Assembly (NCBI GenBank): GCA_022821965.1
Contig: JAJECN010000040.1
Coordinates: forward strand, 1 to 64,000
Direction of reading: 5' to 3'
From: Candidatus Poribacteria bacterium
Lineage (GTDB): Bacteria; Poribacteria; WGA-4E; WGA-3G
DNA: 64,000 nucleotides
Under the pieces are notes generated by a model. It saw only the letters and a list, made by a program, of their open reading frames with translations, was not told where the DNA came from and did not search any database. Positions within the stretch are counted from its first letter, which is position 1, and the number at the start of each line of letters is the position of its first letter. The position numbers were made by a program, and so were the translations under genes. Below, piece after piece: positions 35,811 to 44,012 of this stretch.

Positions 35811-36101
35811 CTAAAACAAGATTGTGGTATAATACCGATCTACTTGATCTGTTAGCAACCCATCACCGATCAACTCATCGTGGCGATCACTGATGTTCTC
35901 CTCGTTACATTCCAACGTCCCTGCCAATGCCAGCAGTAGAACCACCTTATCCGAACTTCCTTGTTTTTCCGACTCCGCTTCGGCTGCCCAAAGATCAGAA
36001 TTCCGAAGAGCAGCGAGGTAGTTAAGGGCGATCTCGAGCTTTTCAGTCGAAAGCTGCTCAATATAAGTAATCGCTTGTTGTTTAAGTTCAGCGTTTTTCA
36101 T
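35811..36101 (-). CDS. orphan antitoxin-like small protein (DUF2281-like)
   Basis: A 96-aa protein. The N-terminal helices AELKQQAITYIEQLSTEKLE and IALNYLAALRNSDLWAAEAE resemble DUF2281/RelB-type antitoxins of PIN toxins. A C-terminal LALAGTLECNEENISDRHDE motif, usually just before a PIN gene, also fits. No PIN gene follows it here, and the last ten residues look unlike the family, so the toxin may be lost or the 3' end altered. ATG 36101 begins the conserved part; upstream codons are discarded. Confidence 0.55.
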   Translation of the reverse strand: MKNAELKQQAITYIEQLSTEKLEIALNYLAALRNSDLWAAEAESEKQGSSDKVVLLLALAGTLECNEENISDRHDELIGDGLLTDQVDRYYTTILF

Positions 36102-36195
36102 GATGTCTCCTTGTCGCCAGACAGGCGCGTACTGCAATTACATCATGGATTAGAGGATTTTTTCAGGATTATAGACACCGTTTGATTGCCAGCGT

Positions 36196-36549
36196 CTATT
36201 CCTCATCAGGTGTGGAGGGGGAATCGTCAGATGTTTGTTCTAATTGAGAAAGCCGTTTGTCGAGTTCTCGCTGCTGCTGTCCCAAGCGTAGTAGGTACAG
36301 TATAAAGACCAACCAAATGACGAAATAGGCAGCGGCAAGATACTTGAGGCGAGTGCTTTGCCCCTTTTCGAGTTTCTCAACGGATAGTCTCACTGCTCGT
36401 TCCAAGACCTCTTCATCCACAGGCAATTCCGAACTTGTCTCCGAAACAGCCTTAGCGACTTCATCATCTGTCAAGGTGATCGGCACTTGCGTTGCGAAGA
36501 AGAATAACCCCAAAACCACCAAAAAACTTATCACAACAATTATTTTCAT
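36196..36549 (-). CDS. small membrane protein next to ccmC
   Basis: A 117-aa protein with an N-terminal hydrophobic helix (IIVVISFLVVLGLFFFA), a periplasmic helical stretch (SELPVDEEVLERAVRLSVEKLE), a second transmembrane helix (YLAAAYFVIWLVFILYLLRLG) and a charged tail. The second half resembles CcmD-like proteins placed after heme-handling CcmC. Its ATG overlaps the ccmC stop by one base. A role in cytochrome c maturation is inferred from position. Confidence 0.55.
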   Translation of the reverse strand: MKIIVVISFLVVLGLFFFATQVPITLTDDEVAKAVSETSSELPVDEEVLERAVRLSVEKLEKGQSTRLKYLAAAYFVIWLVFILYLLRLGQQQRELDKRLSQLEQTSDDSPSTPDEE

Positions 36550-37226
36550 CAAAGTGCCTCCCCTAAATGCTTTTGCCGTAGTATTTCATAACGCGCTTGG
36601 GTCTTTTTCATACGATACCGGACGATTAGCAAGAGGATAAATAACATAATAAATGCGAGGAGTGCCACCATCCATGTATGACGCATCGTCGCCTCAAGGT
36701 TCCATTTCGTTCCACGATCCGGATGTAAACCTCCCTGCCAGATATCCACAGCATAATATACAATCGGTACATCGAGGTAGGCGATAATTCCGAGGACAGC
36801 TGAATAGATCCCCCGTTTATCCTCTTCCAAAGCGGAACGGAGAATAAAATAACCGACGTACATCAGCCAAAGGATGAGCGTACTCGTGAGGCGCGGTTCC
36901 CAATTCCACCATGTGTTCCATGCGTATCTTGCCCAGATAGGACCGGAAAGGAGCGCAATGGTACAAAAGATAAGTCCCAGTTCTGCTGCTGCGACCGCCA
37001 GCAGGTCATCATTCGATTTCCGTTGAATGAGATATTTGATACTAAAAACGCAGTTGACACCGAATGCCACGAAGACGGTCAACGCGGCAGAGACGTGGTA
37101 GTAGAAGATTTTTTGTACTTCCAGCATTGTGCCTTCAACCCGCGCGTATCCAAAGATGAGATAGAGCGAAACAAAGATAAGGATTGCGGTGATAATAGCA
37201 ACAATCTTTGTGCTTAGACTTCCCAC
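36549..37226 (-). CDS. ccmC: heme-handling cytochrome c biogenesis protein CcmC/CcsA
   Basis: A 225-aa polytopic protein. The heme-handling tryptophan-rich motif is present as WNTWWNWEPRLTS (about residues 112-124), and conserved histidines at FYYHVSAA (about residue 43) and MRHTWM (about residue 187) flank it. Six membrane helices fit CcmC. It presents heme at the periplasmic side for cytochrome c assembly. No ccmE/ccmF is visible in the window. It overlaps the 3' end of map by 13 bases. Confidence 0.9.
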   Translation of the reverse strand: MGSLSTKIVAIITAILIFVSLYLIFGYARVEGTMLEVQKIFYYHVSAALTVFVAFGVNCVFSIKYLIQRKSNDDLLAVAAAELGLIFCTIALLSGPIWARYAWNTWWNWEPRLTSTLILWLMYVGYFILRSALEEDKRGIYSAVLGIIAYLDVPIVYYAVDIWQGGLHPDRGTKWNLEATMRHTWMVALLAFIMLFILLLIVRYRMKKTQARYEILRQKHLGEAL

Positions 37227-37999
37227 AGTGAACTCCCCGTTAGAATTTCAGGTCCGTCCGAAAGGACAGCGACCGTATGCTCAAAGAGGGCAGACAGGGA
37301 GCCATCTAAGGTCGTAATCGTCCATCCATCCGCTGCCATCTCCACATCAGACAGTCCGATGTTTACCATCGTTTCAATTGCGAGCACCATTCCCGGTCTT
37401 AGACGCAAACCGCGTCCAGCAACCCCCAAGCAGGGAATCTCCGGTGCCTCATGGAGGCTCCGCCCGATGCCGTGCCCCGCAAAACTCTGAAGCACAGAGA
37501 ACCCTTGAGACTCTGCCCCATCTTGTAATTTGGAAGAAATGTCGCCGATACGGTTTCTCGGTTTCGCTTCGGCAATCGCATCGTAAAGCGAATCCCGCGT
37601 TACTTTAAGCAACCTTTCGGCTGATGGTGAGATGTCGCCAACGGGAAAGGTATAGGCATTATCGCCGTGGTAACCATCAATGCTAACAGCCGAATCAATC
37701 CCGATGATGTCTCCGTCTCGCAGAACATCCCTCTTGTTTGGAATCCCATGGATGACAACATCGTTAATCGAGGTACATATTGTAGCAGGATAAGGGTCGT
37801 GGTCAGGAAGTTGGTAGCCTAAAAAGGAAGATGTGGCGTTGACTTCGGCGATTGTCTCACGTGAGATGCGTTCCAAATCGGCGGTAGATACACCGGGAGC
37901 GATTGCCTCTCCGATGCGCTTCAGCACCGTTGCTGCCGCTTTGCCACTCCGCTTCATCTTCTCAATTTCGACCTTACTCTTGATTCTAAGTTTGTCCAT
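37214..37999 (-). CDS. map: methionine aminopeptidase
   Basis: A 261-aa type I MetAP. The five metal ligands are visible: Asp in IIGIDSAVS, Asp in GYHGDNAYTF, His in GHGIGRSLHE, Glu in LAIETMVN and Glu in ALFEHTVAVL. It trims N-terminal Met cotranslationally. Its ATG shares one base with the miaB stop (TAATG), so miaB-map-ccmC form one run. Confidence 0.95.
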   Translation of the reverse strand: MDKLRIKSKVEIEKMKRSGKAAATVLKRIGEAIAPGVSTADLERISRETIAEVNATSSFLGYQLPDHDPYPATICTSINDVVIHGIPNKRDVLRDGDIIGIDSAVSIDGYHGDNAYTFPVGDISPSAERLLKVTRDSLYDAIAEAKPRNRIGDISSKLQDGAESQGFSVLQSFAGHGIGRSLHEAPEIPCLGVAGRGLRLRPGMVLAIETMVNIGLSDVEMAADGWTITTLDGSLSALFEHTVAVLSDGPEILTGSSLWEV

Positions 38000-39423
38000 T
38001 AAACGATCTGTCCAATCAAAGTATGCGCTGTAGTGCTGTCAACGCAAACGTTGACAACTTCGCCGATTTTGCTGTCCGCTTTCGGAAATACAGCCGTTTT
38101 GAAGCCGTCTGTCTTTCCGTGGTATCTATCTGCATCCCGACGCGATTCACCTTCTACAAGCACTGTGACAGTCCCACCGATTACAGCACTGTTGATGTCT
38201 CCTGAAATACTTTCCTGAAGTTTAATAATCTGTTCAAGACGTTCGCCCTTCACGGATTCAGGCACATCATCCGGTAAGGCTTTATGTGCGAGGGTTCCCT
38301 CACGCTCAGAATACTTGAACATGAACGCCGAATCGTATCGGATATCCGCCATCATCTGATACGTCTCCATAAATTCCGCATCGGTTTCACCACAAAAACC
38401 GACGATAATATCGGTCGTGAGTGCAATATCGGGGATACGTTCTCGGAGTTTCGAGACGAGCGAGCGATACGCTTCCGCCGTGTAAGTGCGGCGCATACGA
38501 TCCAGCACCTCTGTCGAACCAGATTGCAGTGGGAGATGCAAGTGCTTACAGACACTCGGTGAACTCGCCATCGCGTCAATCATACTATCCGTCGCATCTG
38601 CGGGGTGTGGAGAGGTAAATCGCACACGCTCCAGTCCGTTTACTTCACCAACAGCGAAAAGCAGGTCTCCAAAATCAGAACCATTTTCGCGATAGGAGTT
38701 AACCGTCTGACCGAGCAGAACGACCTCTTTGAACCCTTGGTCCACCAATTTCTCAACATCCTCAACGAGGAGTTTTAGCGGAAGACTCCGCTCTCTGCCA
38801 CGGACAAACGGAACGATGCAGAAGGTGCACATTTTATCACACCCACGCTGAATAGTGAGCCATGCTCGAATTCCTTCTTTTCGGATAGGGGCAATGTCGG
38901 CGTAATCCTCACTTTTGTCCAACCGCAAGCCTACAAACGGATCCCGATCCGTCAGGGAGACATGGGATTCCACACCACGCGCCAAAGAATCCAGTGCCAC
39001 CGGTAGATCCCGATAAGCATCGGGACCCATCACAAGATCCACATAAGGTGCCGCGTCTAAGAGTTTGTCTCGGAGATGCTGCGCCATACAACCACACACA
39101 CCGATAATGAGCTCTGGCTGCCGACGTTTGCGGTGATTGAGATGCTTGAGCCGATTAATGACCTTCGTTTCCGCGTTTTCCCGTATCGCGCAAGTATTCA
39201 CGAGAACGACATCTGCATCGTCAAGATGAGGCACGGTTTGGTGTCCACTCTGGGTCAAAATGCCTGCCATCAGTTCACTGTCACTCACATTCATCTGGCA
39301 TCCGTACGTTTCAATATAGACGCGACGCGCATGCGCATGTGGCACGCCCTCTTGTTGTACTTGTGGAGGCGGATGCGGTAAATCTTTTTTATTGTAAAGT
39401 GGGAAAAGCGTCTGGTCTTTCAT
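37999..39423 (-). CDS. miaB: tRNA-2-methylthio-N6-dimethylallyladenosine synthase MiaB
   Basis: A 474-aa radical-SAM methylthiotransferase. N-terminal domain Cys ligands in IETYGCQMN (Cys42), VNTCAIRE and GVCGCMAQ; radical-SAM CxxxCxxC in RGCDKMCTFCIVPFVRG; C-terminal TRAM domain. It adds the methylthio group to ms2i6A37 of tRNAs reading UNN codons. The frame runs 21 codons upstream of ATG 39423, but AGGAT sits 6 bases before that ATG, within a segment duplicated from the end of the neighbouring gene. Confidence 0.95.
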   Translation of the reverse strand: MKDQTLFPLYNKKDLPHPPPQVQQEGVPHAHARRVYIETYGCQMNVSDSELMAGILTQSGHQTVPHLDDADVVLVNTCAIRENAETKVINRLKHLNHRKRRQPELIIGVCGCMAQHLRDKLLDAAPYVDLVMGPDAYRDLPVALDSLARGVESHVSLTDRDPFVGLRLDKSEDYADIAPIRKEGIRAWLTIQRGCDKMCTFCIVPFVRGRERSLPLKLLVEDVEKLVDQGFKEVVLLGQTVNSYRENGSDFGDLLFAVGEVNGLERVRFTSPHPADATDSMIDAMASSPSVCKHLHLPLQSGSTEVLDRMRRTYTAEAYRSLVSKLRERIPDIALTTDIIVGFCGETDAEFMETYQMMADIRYDSAFMFKYSEREGTLAHKALPDDVPESVKGERLEQIIKLQESISGDINSAVIGGTVTVLVEGESRRDADRYHGKTDGFKTAVFPKADSKIGEVVNVCVDSTTAHTLIGQIV

Positions 39424-39427
39424 ACTT

Positions 39428-39514
39428 ATCCTATGTAATCTTGATGGCTGGCCCCAGGCCCGGTAGGTGCGGTTTCCCAACCGCATCTGATGTCATCCTA
39501 TGTAATTTTGATGG
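39428..39514 (-). mobile_element. short inserted element with 20-bp direct-repeat ends
   Basis: ATCCTATGTAATYTTGATGG occurs at 39428-39447 and 39495-39514 (one mismatch), with 47 bases between. The inner part has GCCCCAGGCCCGGTAGGTG and a TGCGGTT / AACCGCA hairpin. The right copy is the last codons of the PmoA-like gene (HQNYIG, TGA). The left copy still reads HQDYIG, TAA, two bases before the miaB ATG. This is what an insertion with target duplication would leave. A related segment, CACCTACCGGGCCTGGGG, is at 46992-47009. Confidence 0.6.
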
Positions 39515-40251
39515 TACCCCCACACGTCAAAAGTAAAGAGATCACCGGTATATGCAAGCACCCGGTATTTCAGCGTGTGCGTCTCACCGGCATTCACGGT
39601 GAAAGGTGTCGCCTGTGCGAAGAGAAATCCGAACGATGCGTCCTCTGCCAGAAACACTGTTTCATCGTTTGATGGATGTGGGAGAATTGCGACTCCAACC
39701 GCCTCTTGCTCAGCAGCAGTGAGACCACAGAGTGTGCCCCATGCCGATGCCTTGCCATTCACTTCCGACTCGCCGATCCGTCCATCTGCGTCCGCTGCTT
39801 TGCGGTACTCCATCTCAACAGCGAGGTAACCGAGTCCTATATTGTCCCTAAATTCAAGGGGACTGCTCGGTGCGTGTAATAAGATTTCTATATCCAAGAC
39901 CTGTACTTCGGTCTGACGCGGGTGTACCCTCACCGCGCAGGTTTCCATCAGCAAAAGTTCCCCAGAACCCTTCCACGTCGTGACAACAGAAAATCTCGCC
40001 GAATCAGCCTTTGTGTCGCGCGTAATTTCATCGTGATCCAGCTGCGCACCGTTGACGGTTCCGCGAGTGAAACAAATTCCCTGTGGATGCTGATGCCCTA
40101 TGCGCGTATCATCCGTTACCACTTGCCCATTGGGGGCATAAAGCGGATGCAGATATGGCGAATGCGCCACATCGCCACCATGATAGCACGTGAGTATCGG
40201 CGCGCCGTCTTCTGTGATGGATAATTCTTTTTCGTTAAATTCGTGTAACAT
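39493..40251 (-). CDS. PmoA-like (DUF6807) protein
   Basis: About 252 aa. Landmark motifs of the DUF6807/methane-oxygenase PmoA-like family: SPYLHPLYAPNGQVVTDD near residue 35 and HQHPQGICFTRGTVNG just after. The family is a jelly-roll type sugar-binding or mutarotase-like fold often beside sugar oxidoreductases; it is not a methane monooxygenase. ATG 40251 is the first in frame; the ribosome site is weak. Its 3' end lies at the border of an inserted element, and the ancestral gene likely ended next to miaB. Confidence 0.75.
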   Translation of the reverse strand: MLHEFNEKELSITEDGAPILTCYHGGDVAHSPYLHPLYAPNGQVVTDDTRIGHQHPQGICFTRGTVNGAQLDHDEITRDTKADSARFSVVTTWKGSGELLLMETCAVRVHPRQTEVQVLDIEILLHAPSSPLEFRDNIGLGYLAVEMEYRKAADADGRIGESEVNGKASAWGTLCGLTAAEQEAVGVAILPHPSNDETVFLAEDASFGFLFAQATPFTVNAGETHTLKYRVLAYTGDLFTFDVWGYHQNYIG

Positions 40252-40312
40252 AAATGCTATGTGCAAATTATACCACGCATCTGCGTATAATGCAAATGCG
40301 ATTCAGATCGGT

Positions 40313-40342
40313 TTGCTGTTTGTCATCAAGATAAGGTATAAT
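40313..40342 (+). promoter_or_regulatory. candidate promoter of the C26 hydrolase gene
   Basis: TTGCTG (40313-40318), 18 bases, TATAAT (40337-40342). Transcription would begin near 40349, leaving a 125-base leader that contains the inverted repeat at 40355-40451. Confidence 0.55.
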
Positions 40343-40354
40343 TTAACCGCGTAG

Positions 40355-40451
40355 GTTGGGTTGAGCGGAAAATAAAAAATGCTGCCACGCTTTCATGAAG
40401 TCTTTTTGCATTGACGACACACTTCTGGAATTAGACATAGCGAAACCCAAC
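40355..40451. repeat. GTTGGGTT / AACCCAAC inverted repeat
   Basis: GTAGGTTGGGTTGAGC at 40351-40366 and GCGAAACCCAACA at 40440-40452 form the ends of an element of a type widespread in bacteria (ends GTTGGGTT..AACCCAAC). It fills most of the leader before the C26 hydrolase gene. Confidence 0.55.
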
Positions 40452-40473
40452 AATCTAAAGGAGGCTATTATAG

Positions 40474-41169
40474 ATGAAACCTACTATTGGAATTACATTT
40501 AGCGAAAATATTGAAAACACTTCTGACAATAACTATATTCGTGCCATTGAAAAACACGGAGGCATAGCCCGTACACTGTATCCAGGGGCACCACCAGAGG
40601 CATTTAGCGGTCTAAAAGGGCTTTTACTCACCGGAGGTCGTGATATTGACCCGATCCATTACGGTGAAGAAGAACACGAGACAACAGACATTGATCCCGA
40701 GCGCGACGAGTTGGAACTACCGCTGTGCAAGCAGGCAATGGAAGAAAATCTCCCCGTTTTCGGAATCTGCCGCGGCATCCAGATTATGAACGTCGCAATT
40801 GGGAGCAGCCTGTACCAAGACATCCCTTCACAGTTTATAGACCATTTGACGCATAAGATATTGGTAAATACCAACGATTCTTGGCACAATATTCAGATTC
40901 AACGGAGCAGTCTACTCAACCAAATTACAGGTGAAACCATCGCCGAAGTCAATTCAAGACATCATCAATCTTTAAAAGTAATTGGTGAAGGGTTTACCGT
41001 AACGGCGCAATCAAAAGATGGGATCATTGAAGCAATAGAGGACACATCAAAAAGGTTTATGCTCGGTGTGCAATACCATCCGGAGCGGATGTTCAAAGAG
41101 CCAGATTCTTCGGAACTTCAGGAACATTCGGCAAAACTATTTACCGCATTTATTGATGCTTGCGCCTAA
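40474..41169 (+). CDS. gamma-glutamyl-GABA hydrolase-like class I glutamine amidotransferase (C26)
   Basis: A 231-aa C26 hydrolase. Nucleophile Cys99 in VFGICRGIQIMN, His202 and Glu204 in GVQYHPERM. LLTGGRDIDPIHYGEE is the typical N-terminal loop. The family includes PuuD (gamma-glutamyl-GABA hydrolase of putrescine breakdown) and folate/aminodeoxychorismate relatives; without puu neighbours the substrate is open. AAAGGAGG lies about 7 bases before the ATG. Confidence 0.9.
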   Translation: MKPTIGITFSENIENTSDNNYIRAIEKHGGIARTLYPGAPPEAFSGLKGLLLTGGRDIDPIHYGEEEHETTDIDPERDELELPLCKQAMEENLPVFGICRGIQIMNVAIGSSLYQDIPSQFIDHLTHKILVNTNDSWHNIQIQRSSLLNQITGETIAEVNSRHHQSLKVIGEGFTVTAQSKDGIIEAIEDTSKRFMLGVQYHPERMFKEPDSSELQEHSAKLFTAFIDACA

Positions 41170-41200
41170 GTCCTTTAGCAAGCAACCCATTTGCATCTCA

Positions 41201-42136
41201 CTAAAAATTGGCAATCAACGAGAATCGGTGTGTTAACCCCAAAACACCGAACGGCACGAGCGCGTAATCGATTTGGAAGCGAAGGAACTTCAACCCAAAA
41301 CCGCCTGTGAGACCAGAAATCGCCCCTAAATCGTTACCACCGATTTTGTATTTATAACCGGTGCGGAGTTCCAAAACATTGCCGATCGTGTAGCCTGTCC
41401 CCGCTGCGATTGCGATGTCGTTGTCAGACGGTCGGATAATATCCAGCGTTAGGATGAATGGCTGGCTCGAAGTTCTGTAAGCCGCACCGAGTCTAAAGGT
41501 AAAGGGTAAACCAAACGCCTCCTCTATAAACTTCACTCGCGGTCCCACATGCTGTGCATTGAACCCCAATGCAAGAAGAGGCATCTCTGAAAAGGTGTAT
41601 ATCCCACCGAGATCGAAAGCAATACCGGTTCCGCTTTCGTCAGCGATCTGCTCACGCAGGAACTTCGCGTTCGTACCGAAAGCGAATGACTTCCCGAAAC
41701 CGCGGGCATAGGACAGCACCACCGCCAGATCGTAAGGACGGAAAATAGTCGTTTCGTTCCCCTCTCGATCGCGTCCCTGCAACTCACCGAAGGACAAGAA
41801 ACTCGCGCTTGCACCGAGCGTCCCAGCACTCCCGAACGGGTGTGCGAATCCGACGAACTCGTGATTGATCCCCGCGAACCATTCGTTATGCATGAGGGCG
41901 AGTTGTGGGTGTTGGAGCCTTGCAAGCCCTGCGGGGTTCCAATACGAGGCGTAAAGGTCATCGGTCGCAGCGACGTGAGATTCTCCCATCCCCATCGCTT
42001 TCGCACCTACCCCGATTTTGAGGAAGGTCATGGCGCGAGTACCAGCGTTTTCGTGGATGTCCGTGCTATCTGCTGCAGCGGATATACAGCCAAGAACGGA
42101 TATTATGATAAGAATATACGTAAAGCCTTGGTTCAT
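41201..42136 (-). CDS. PorV/PorQ-family outer-membrane barrel protein
   Basis: A 311-aa protein with signal peptide (FTYILIIISVLGCISAAA). It then shows FLKIGVGAKAMGMGESHVA and DDLYASYWNPAGLARL, the hallmark N-terminal block of PorV/PorQ (UPF0164) barrels, followed by alternating strands to the terminal F (FSLIANF). PorV acts in type IX secretion as the shuttle that takes proteins with C-terminal tags. No PorT/SprA genes are in the window, so a link to the tailed proteins at 21.4-26.0 kb is only a hypothesis. ATG 42136 has AAGGTG 9 bases upstream and is preferred over GTG 42148. Confidence 0.8.
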   Translation of the reverse strand: MNQGFTYILIIISVLGCISAAADSTDIHENAGTRAMTFLKIGVGAKAMGMGESHVAATDDLYASYWNPAGLARLQHPQLALMHNEWFAGINHEFVGFAHPFGSAGTLGASASFLSFGELQGRDREGNETTIFRPYDLAVVLSYARGFGKSFAFGTNAKFLREQIADESGTGIAFDLGGIYTFSEMPLLALGFNAQHVGPRVKFIEEAFGLPFTFRLGAAYRTSSQPFILTLDIIRPSDNDIAIAAGTGYTIGNVLELRTGYKYKIGGNDLGAISGLTGGFGLKFLRFQIDYALVPFGVLGLTHRFSLIANF

Positions 42137-42221
42137 AAAGTGTTTCACCTTATATTTCGGTGTAAATAGTGTCGTTTTTCTTCAAAAAATGAGAAACTCT
42201 AAGACATTCTTCAAGTCATTG

Positions 42222-42665
42222 CTAAACCGCTGCTGGATCAGCAGCGACAATCCCTTCATCAGCATAGCGTTCAAAATCTGTTGCGTTGAAAGTTAGAATA
42301 TGTGTTACGTTATGAACTATCATCGCCGCAACCAACCGCGCGTCGTGAACCTGAACACCAGACACATCATACTTCACGACAAGTCGTCTCCATTCGCGAT
42401 ACACATCAGCTGAATCCGGAAGCAAAGAGAAAGCCTTTTCTAAGTCTTGCAAGAGATCGTCTGTTTGCACCGGCGTGCGCCCAAAACCGTTTCGTTCAGT
42501 AGGTCGAGTAGATACGTTCCAGAATTCTGCAAAATTTTGCAATGTTGTCTGCAGTTGATGACCATCTGCCTCCAATGTATGTACTGCATTCCGAGAAATT
42601 TGATAACGTGGATCCTCAGGGCGTGAGAATCGCAATAAAACATTGGTATCAACCAGATAAATCAT
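42222..42665 (-). CDS. vapC: PIN-domain toxin VapC
   Basis: A 147-aa PIN nuclease with the four acidic residues: Asp6 (YLVDTNVLLR), Glu47 (NFAEFWN), Asp108 (QVHDARLVA) and Asp130 (NATDFERY). It cleaves RNA, probably tRNA, when freed from its antitoxin. Its ATG overlaps the stop of the partner gene by 4 bases. Confidence 0.85.
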   Translation of the reverse strand: MIYLVDTNVLLRFSRPEDPRYQISRNAVHTLEADGHQLQTTLQNFAEFWNVSTRPTERNGFGRTPVQTDDLLQDLEKAFSLLPDSADVYREWRRLVVKYDVSGVQVHDARLVAAMIVHNVTHILTFNATDFERYADEGIVAADPAAV

Positions 42666-42892
42666 AATTTTGGATGATTTTCATATATGCTTTCGCGGCT
42701 CACCGCGTAATCCGATAAGGGCTGGACATCAGAGCCATCAAATTTCATAGCTTTGGCTGCCAACCGATCTAATATTGCTTTAAACTCTTCAGAAGACAAC
42801 CGCGAATTATTACTCCCTAATGCTTCCTCGGCATCATCAGGAATTTCTATAGGTGTCCCATTATTAGCGTAGATATAAATTGTAACTGCCAT
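42662..42892 (-). CDS. antitoxin of the VapC toxin
   Basis: A 76-aa acidic protein (MAVTIYIYANNGTPIEIPDD..). It has an N-terminal strand and C-terminal helices; no DNA-binding motif was recognised. ATG 42892 has AGGAGG (42906-42901) 8 bases upstream. The 4-base overlap with the PIN gene and the size indicate an antitoxin. The gene before it ends 16 bases upstream. Confidence 0.7.
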   Translation of the reverse strand: MAVTIYIYANNGTPIEIPDDAEEALGSNNSRLSSEEFKAILDRLAAKAMKFDGSDVQPLSDYAVSRESIYENHPKL

Positions 42893-42908
42893 CTGTTCCA
42901 CCTCCTTT

Positions 42909-43670
42909 TTATGATGAATTCACGTCCGTTTCTGTCTCATCATTCTGCGGTTTTTCACGTATTTCCCGATCTTGCTCTTGAATAAGAAAGTCTACTTTCT
43001 GTAAAATTTTGCTTTGAATATTATGCGGGAATTGACTTATTCGCTTCTCCAGAAAGTCAGTATGGTTCCGTATGCGATGCTCAAATACGGGTTCAGTGAG
43101 AATTACGGGTTTTCGAGTGCCAGTAGCAATGCGGTTGACATCCTCCTGTAACTTTTGAGTAGCCTCGGCTATCTCAAAAAGCGGCGGTTTGCCAACGCGG
43201 GCGTAACCTTCATCCTCACCAAAATCAAGATGAAAGGCGCGTTGATGTGCCGTTTTCACCGAATCCGTATAAGTAACACCGATTTCAAACGGCGTTTCTT
43301 TGAGTTTATCTAATTTACCTATCACACTCACCAAAAAGTGCTCAATCTTTTCCCCCGGTCCAAAGTAGTCAATTCCATTCTTGAGGAAACCAACATCCTC
43401 AAATGATCTTTCCCCATCAGGTTTAAAAGAAAGGTCTGTTTGGAATTGGATATTACGAGCCGCTCCCGTCCCTATATTCTCTATGCAGAGCATAACACAA
43501 TGAATATGTGCTTCATGTGGACGCAGGGAAATCGCAATTTCAGGTGTGTTGTTAGCTTTCAGGAGCCGCCACGTCAGATAGACGTAAATACCTGTGATAC
43601 CGACAAGTACAACGGTGGCAATCCCTATTATCACACCATTATATGTATTTAACCATTCTATGATTCCCAT
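42909..43670 (-). CDS. membrane-anchored protein of unknown function
   Basis: A 253-aa protein with one N-terminal transmembrane helix (VIIGIATVVLVGITGIYVYLTW, in part) and a large soluble domain rich in charged residues. The start MGIIEWLNTYNG has AAGGAG (43682-43677) 6 bases upstream, so ATG 43670 is preferred over the longer frame that begins at 43904. Upstream in frame lies the tail of a type ISP restriction-modification gene, which runs through the start without a stop. I do not recognise the soluble domain. Confidence 0.6.
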   Translation of the reverse strand: MGIIEWLNTYNGVIIGIATVVLVGITGIYVYLTWRLLKANNTPEIAISLRPHEAHIHCVMLCIENIGTGAARNIQFQTDLSFKPDGERSFEDVGFLKNGIDYFGPGEKIEHFLVSVIGKLDKLKETPFEIGVTYTDSVKTAHQRAFHLDFGEDEGYARVGKPPLFEIAEATQKLQEDVNRIATGTRKPVILTEPVFEHRIRNHTDFLEKRISQFPHNIQSKILQKVDFLIQEQDREIREKPQNDETETDVNSS

Positions 43671-43995
43671 GACTTTCTCCTTGAACTTGTCTCTCCACGC
43701 TAAATCTAAGCCCGGCAATCCTTCAACAATATCCACCGTCTCCAAACTGACGGTAATCACTTTCCCGATGCGTTTGACGATGTACTGCGGGTCATCTGCA
43801 CGGTTCGGGTCGTTGATGATTCCGCTCCGTTTATCTATTTTAACATAATATTGATTAATTATCCATTCCAATGCGGAACGGGTGCCGAGCCGATAATCAC
43901 ACATCTTTTCAGGAATGCCAGCAAGCGTCAGGAAATCAACGAAGATGAGGTAGTAGCGTTGAAGTAGATTTTGGAATGCGGTTCGGACAAACTCA
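43671..43995 (-). pseudogene. C-terminal fragment of a type ISP restriction-modification enzyme
   Basis: The frame reads FVDFLTLAGIPEKM, DYRLGTRSALEWIINQYYV, KRSGIINDPNRADDPQYI and IGKVITVSLETVDIVEGLP. This is the conserved C-terminus of type ISP (LlaGI/LlaBIII-like) enzymes (recalled pattern: DFLTLSGIP, YRLGNRSALEWVIDQY, KRSGI.NDPNR.DDPQYI). A stop upstream at about 43996 and the break in similarity before FVDFL show the rest of a protein of over 1000 residues is gone. It reads through into the membrane-protein gene at 43670. Confidence 0.85.
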
Positions 43996-44012
43996 TGTTA
44001 GTTTCCAGAAGG

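Noticed and set aside
39424-39486. Upstream extension of the miaB frame
   Set aside because: It is the inserted element and duplicated segment; ATG 39423 has a ribosome site.
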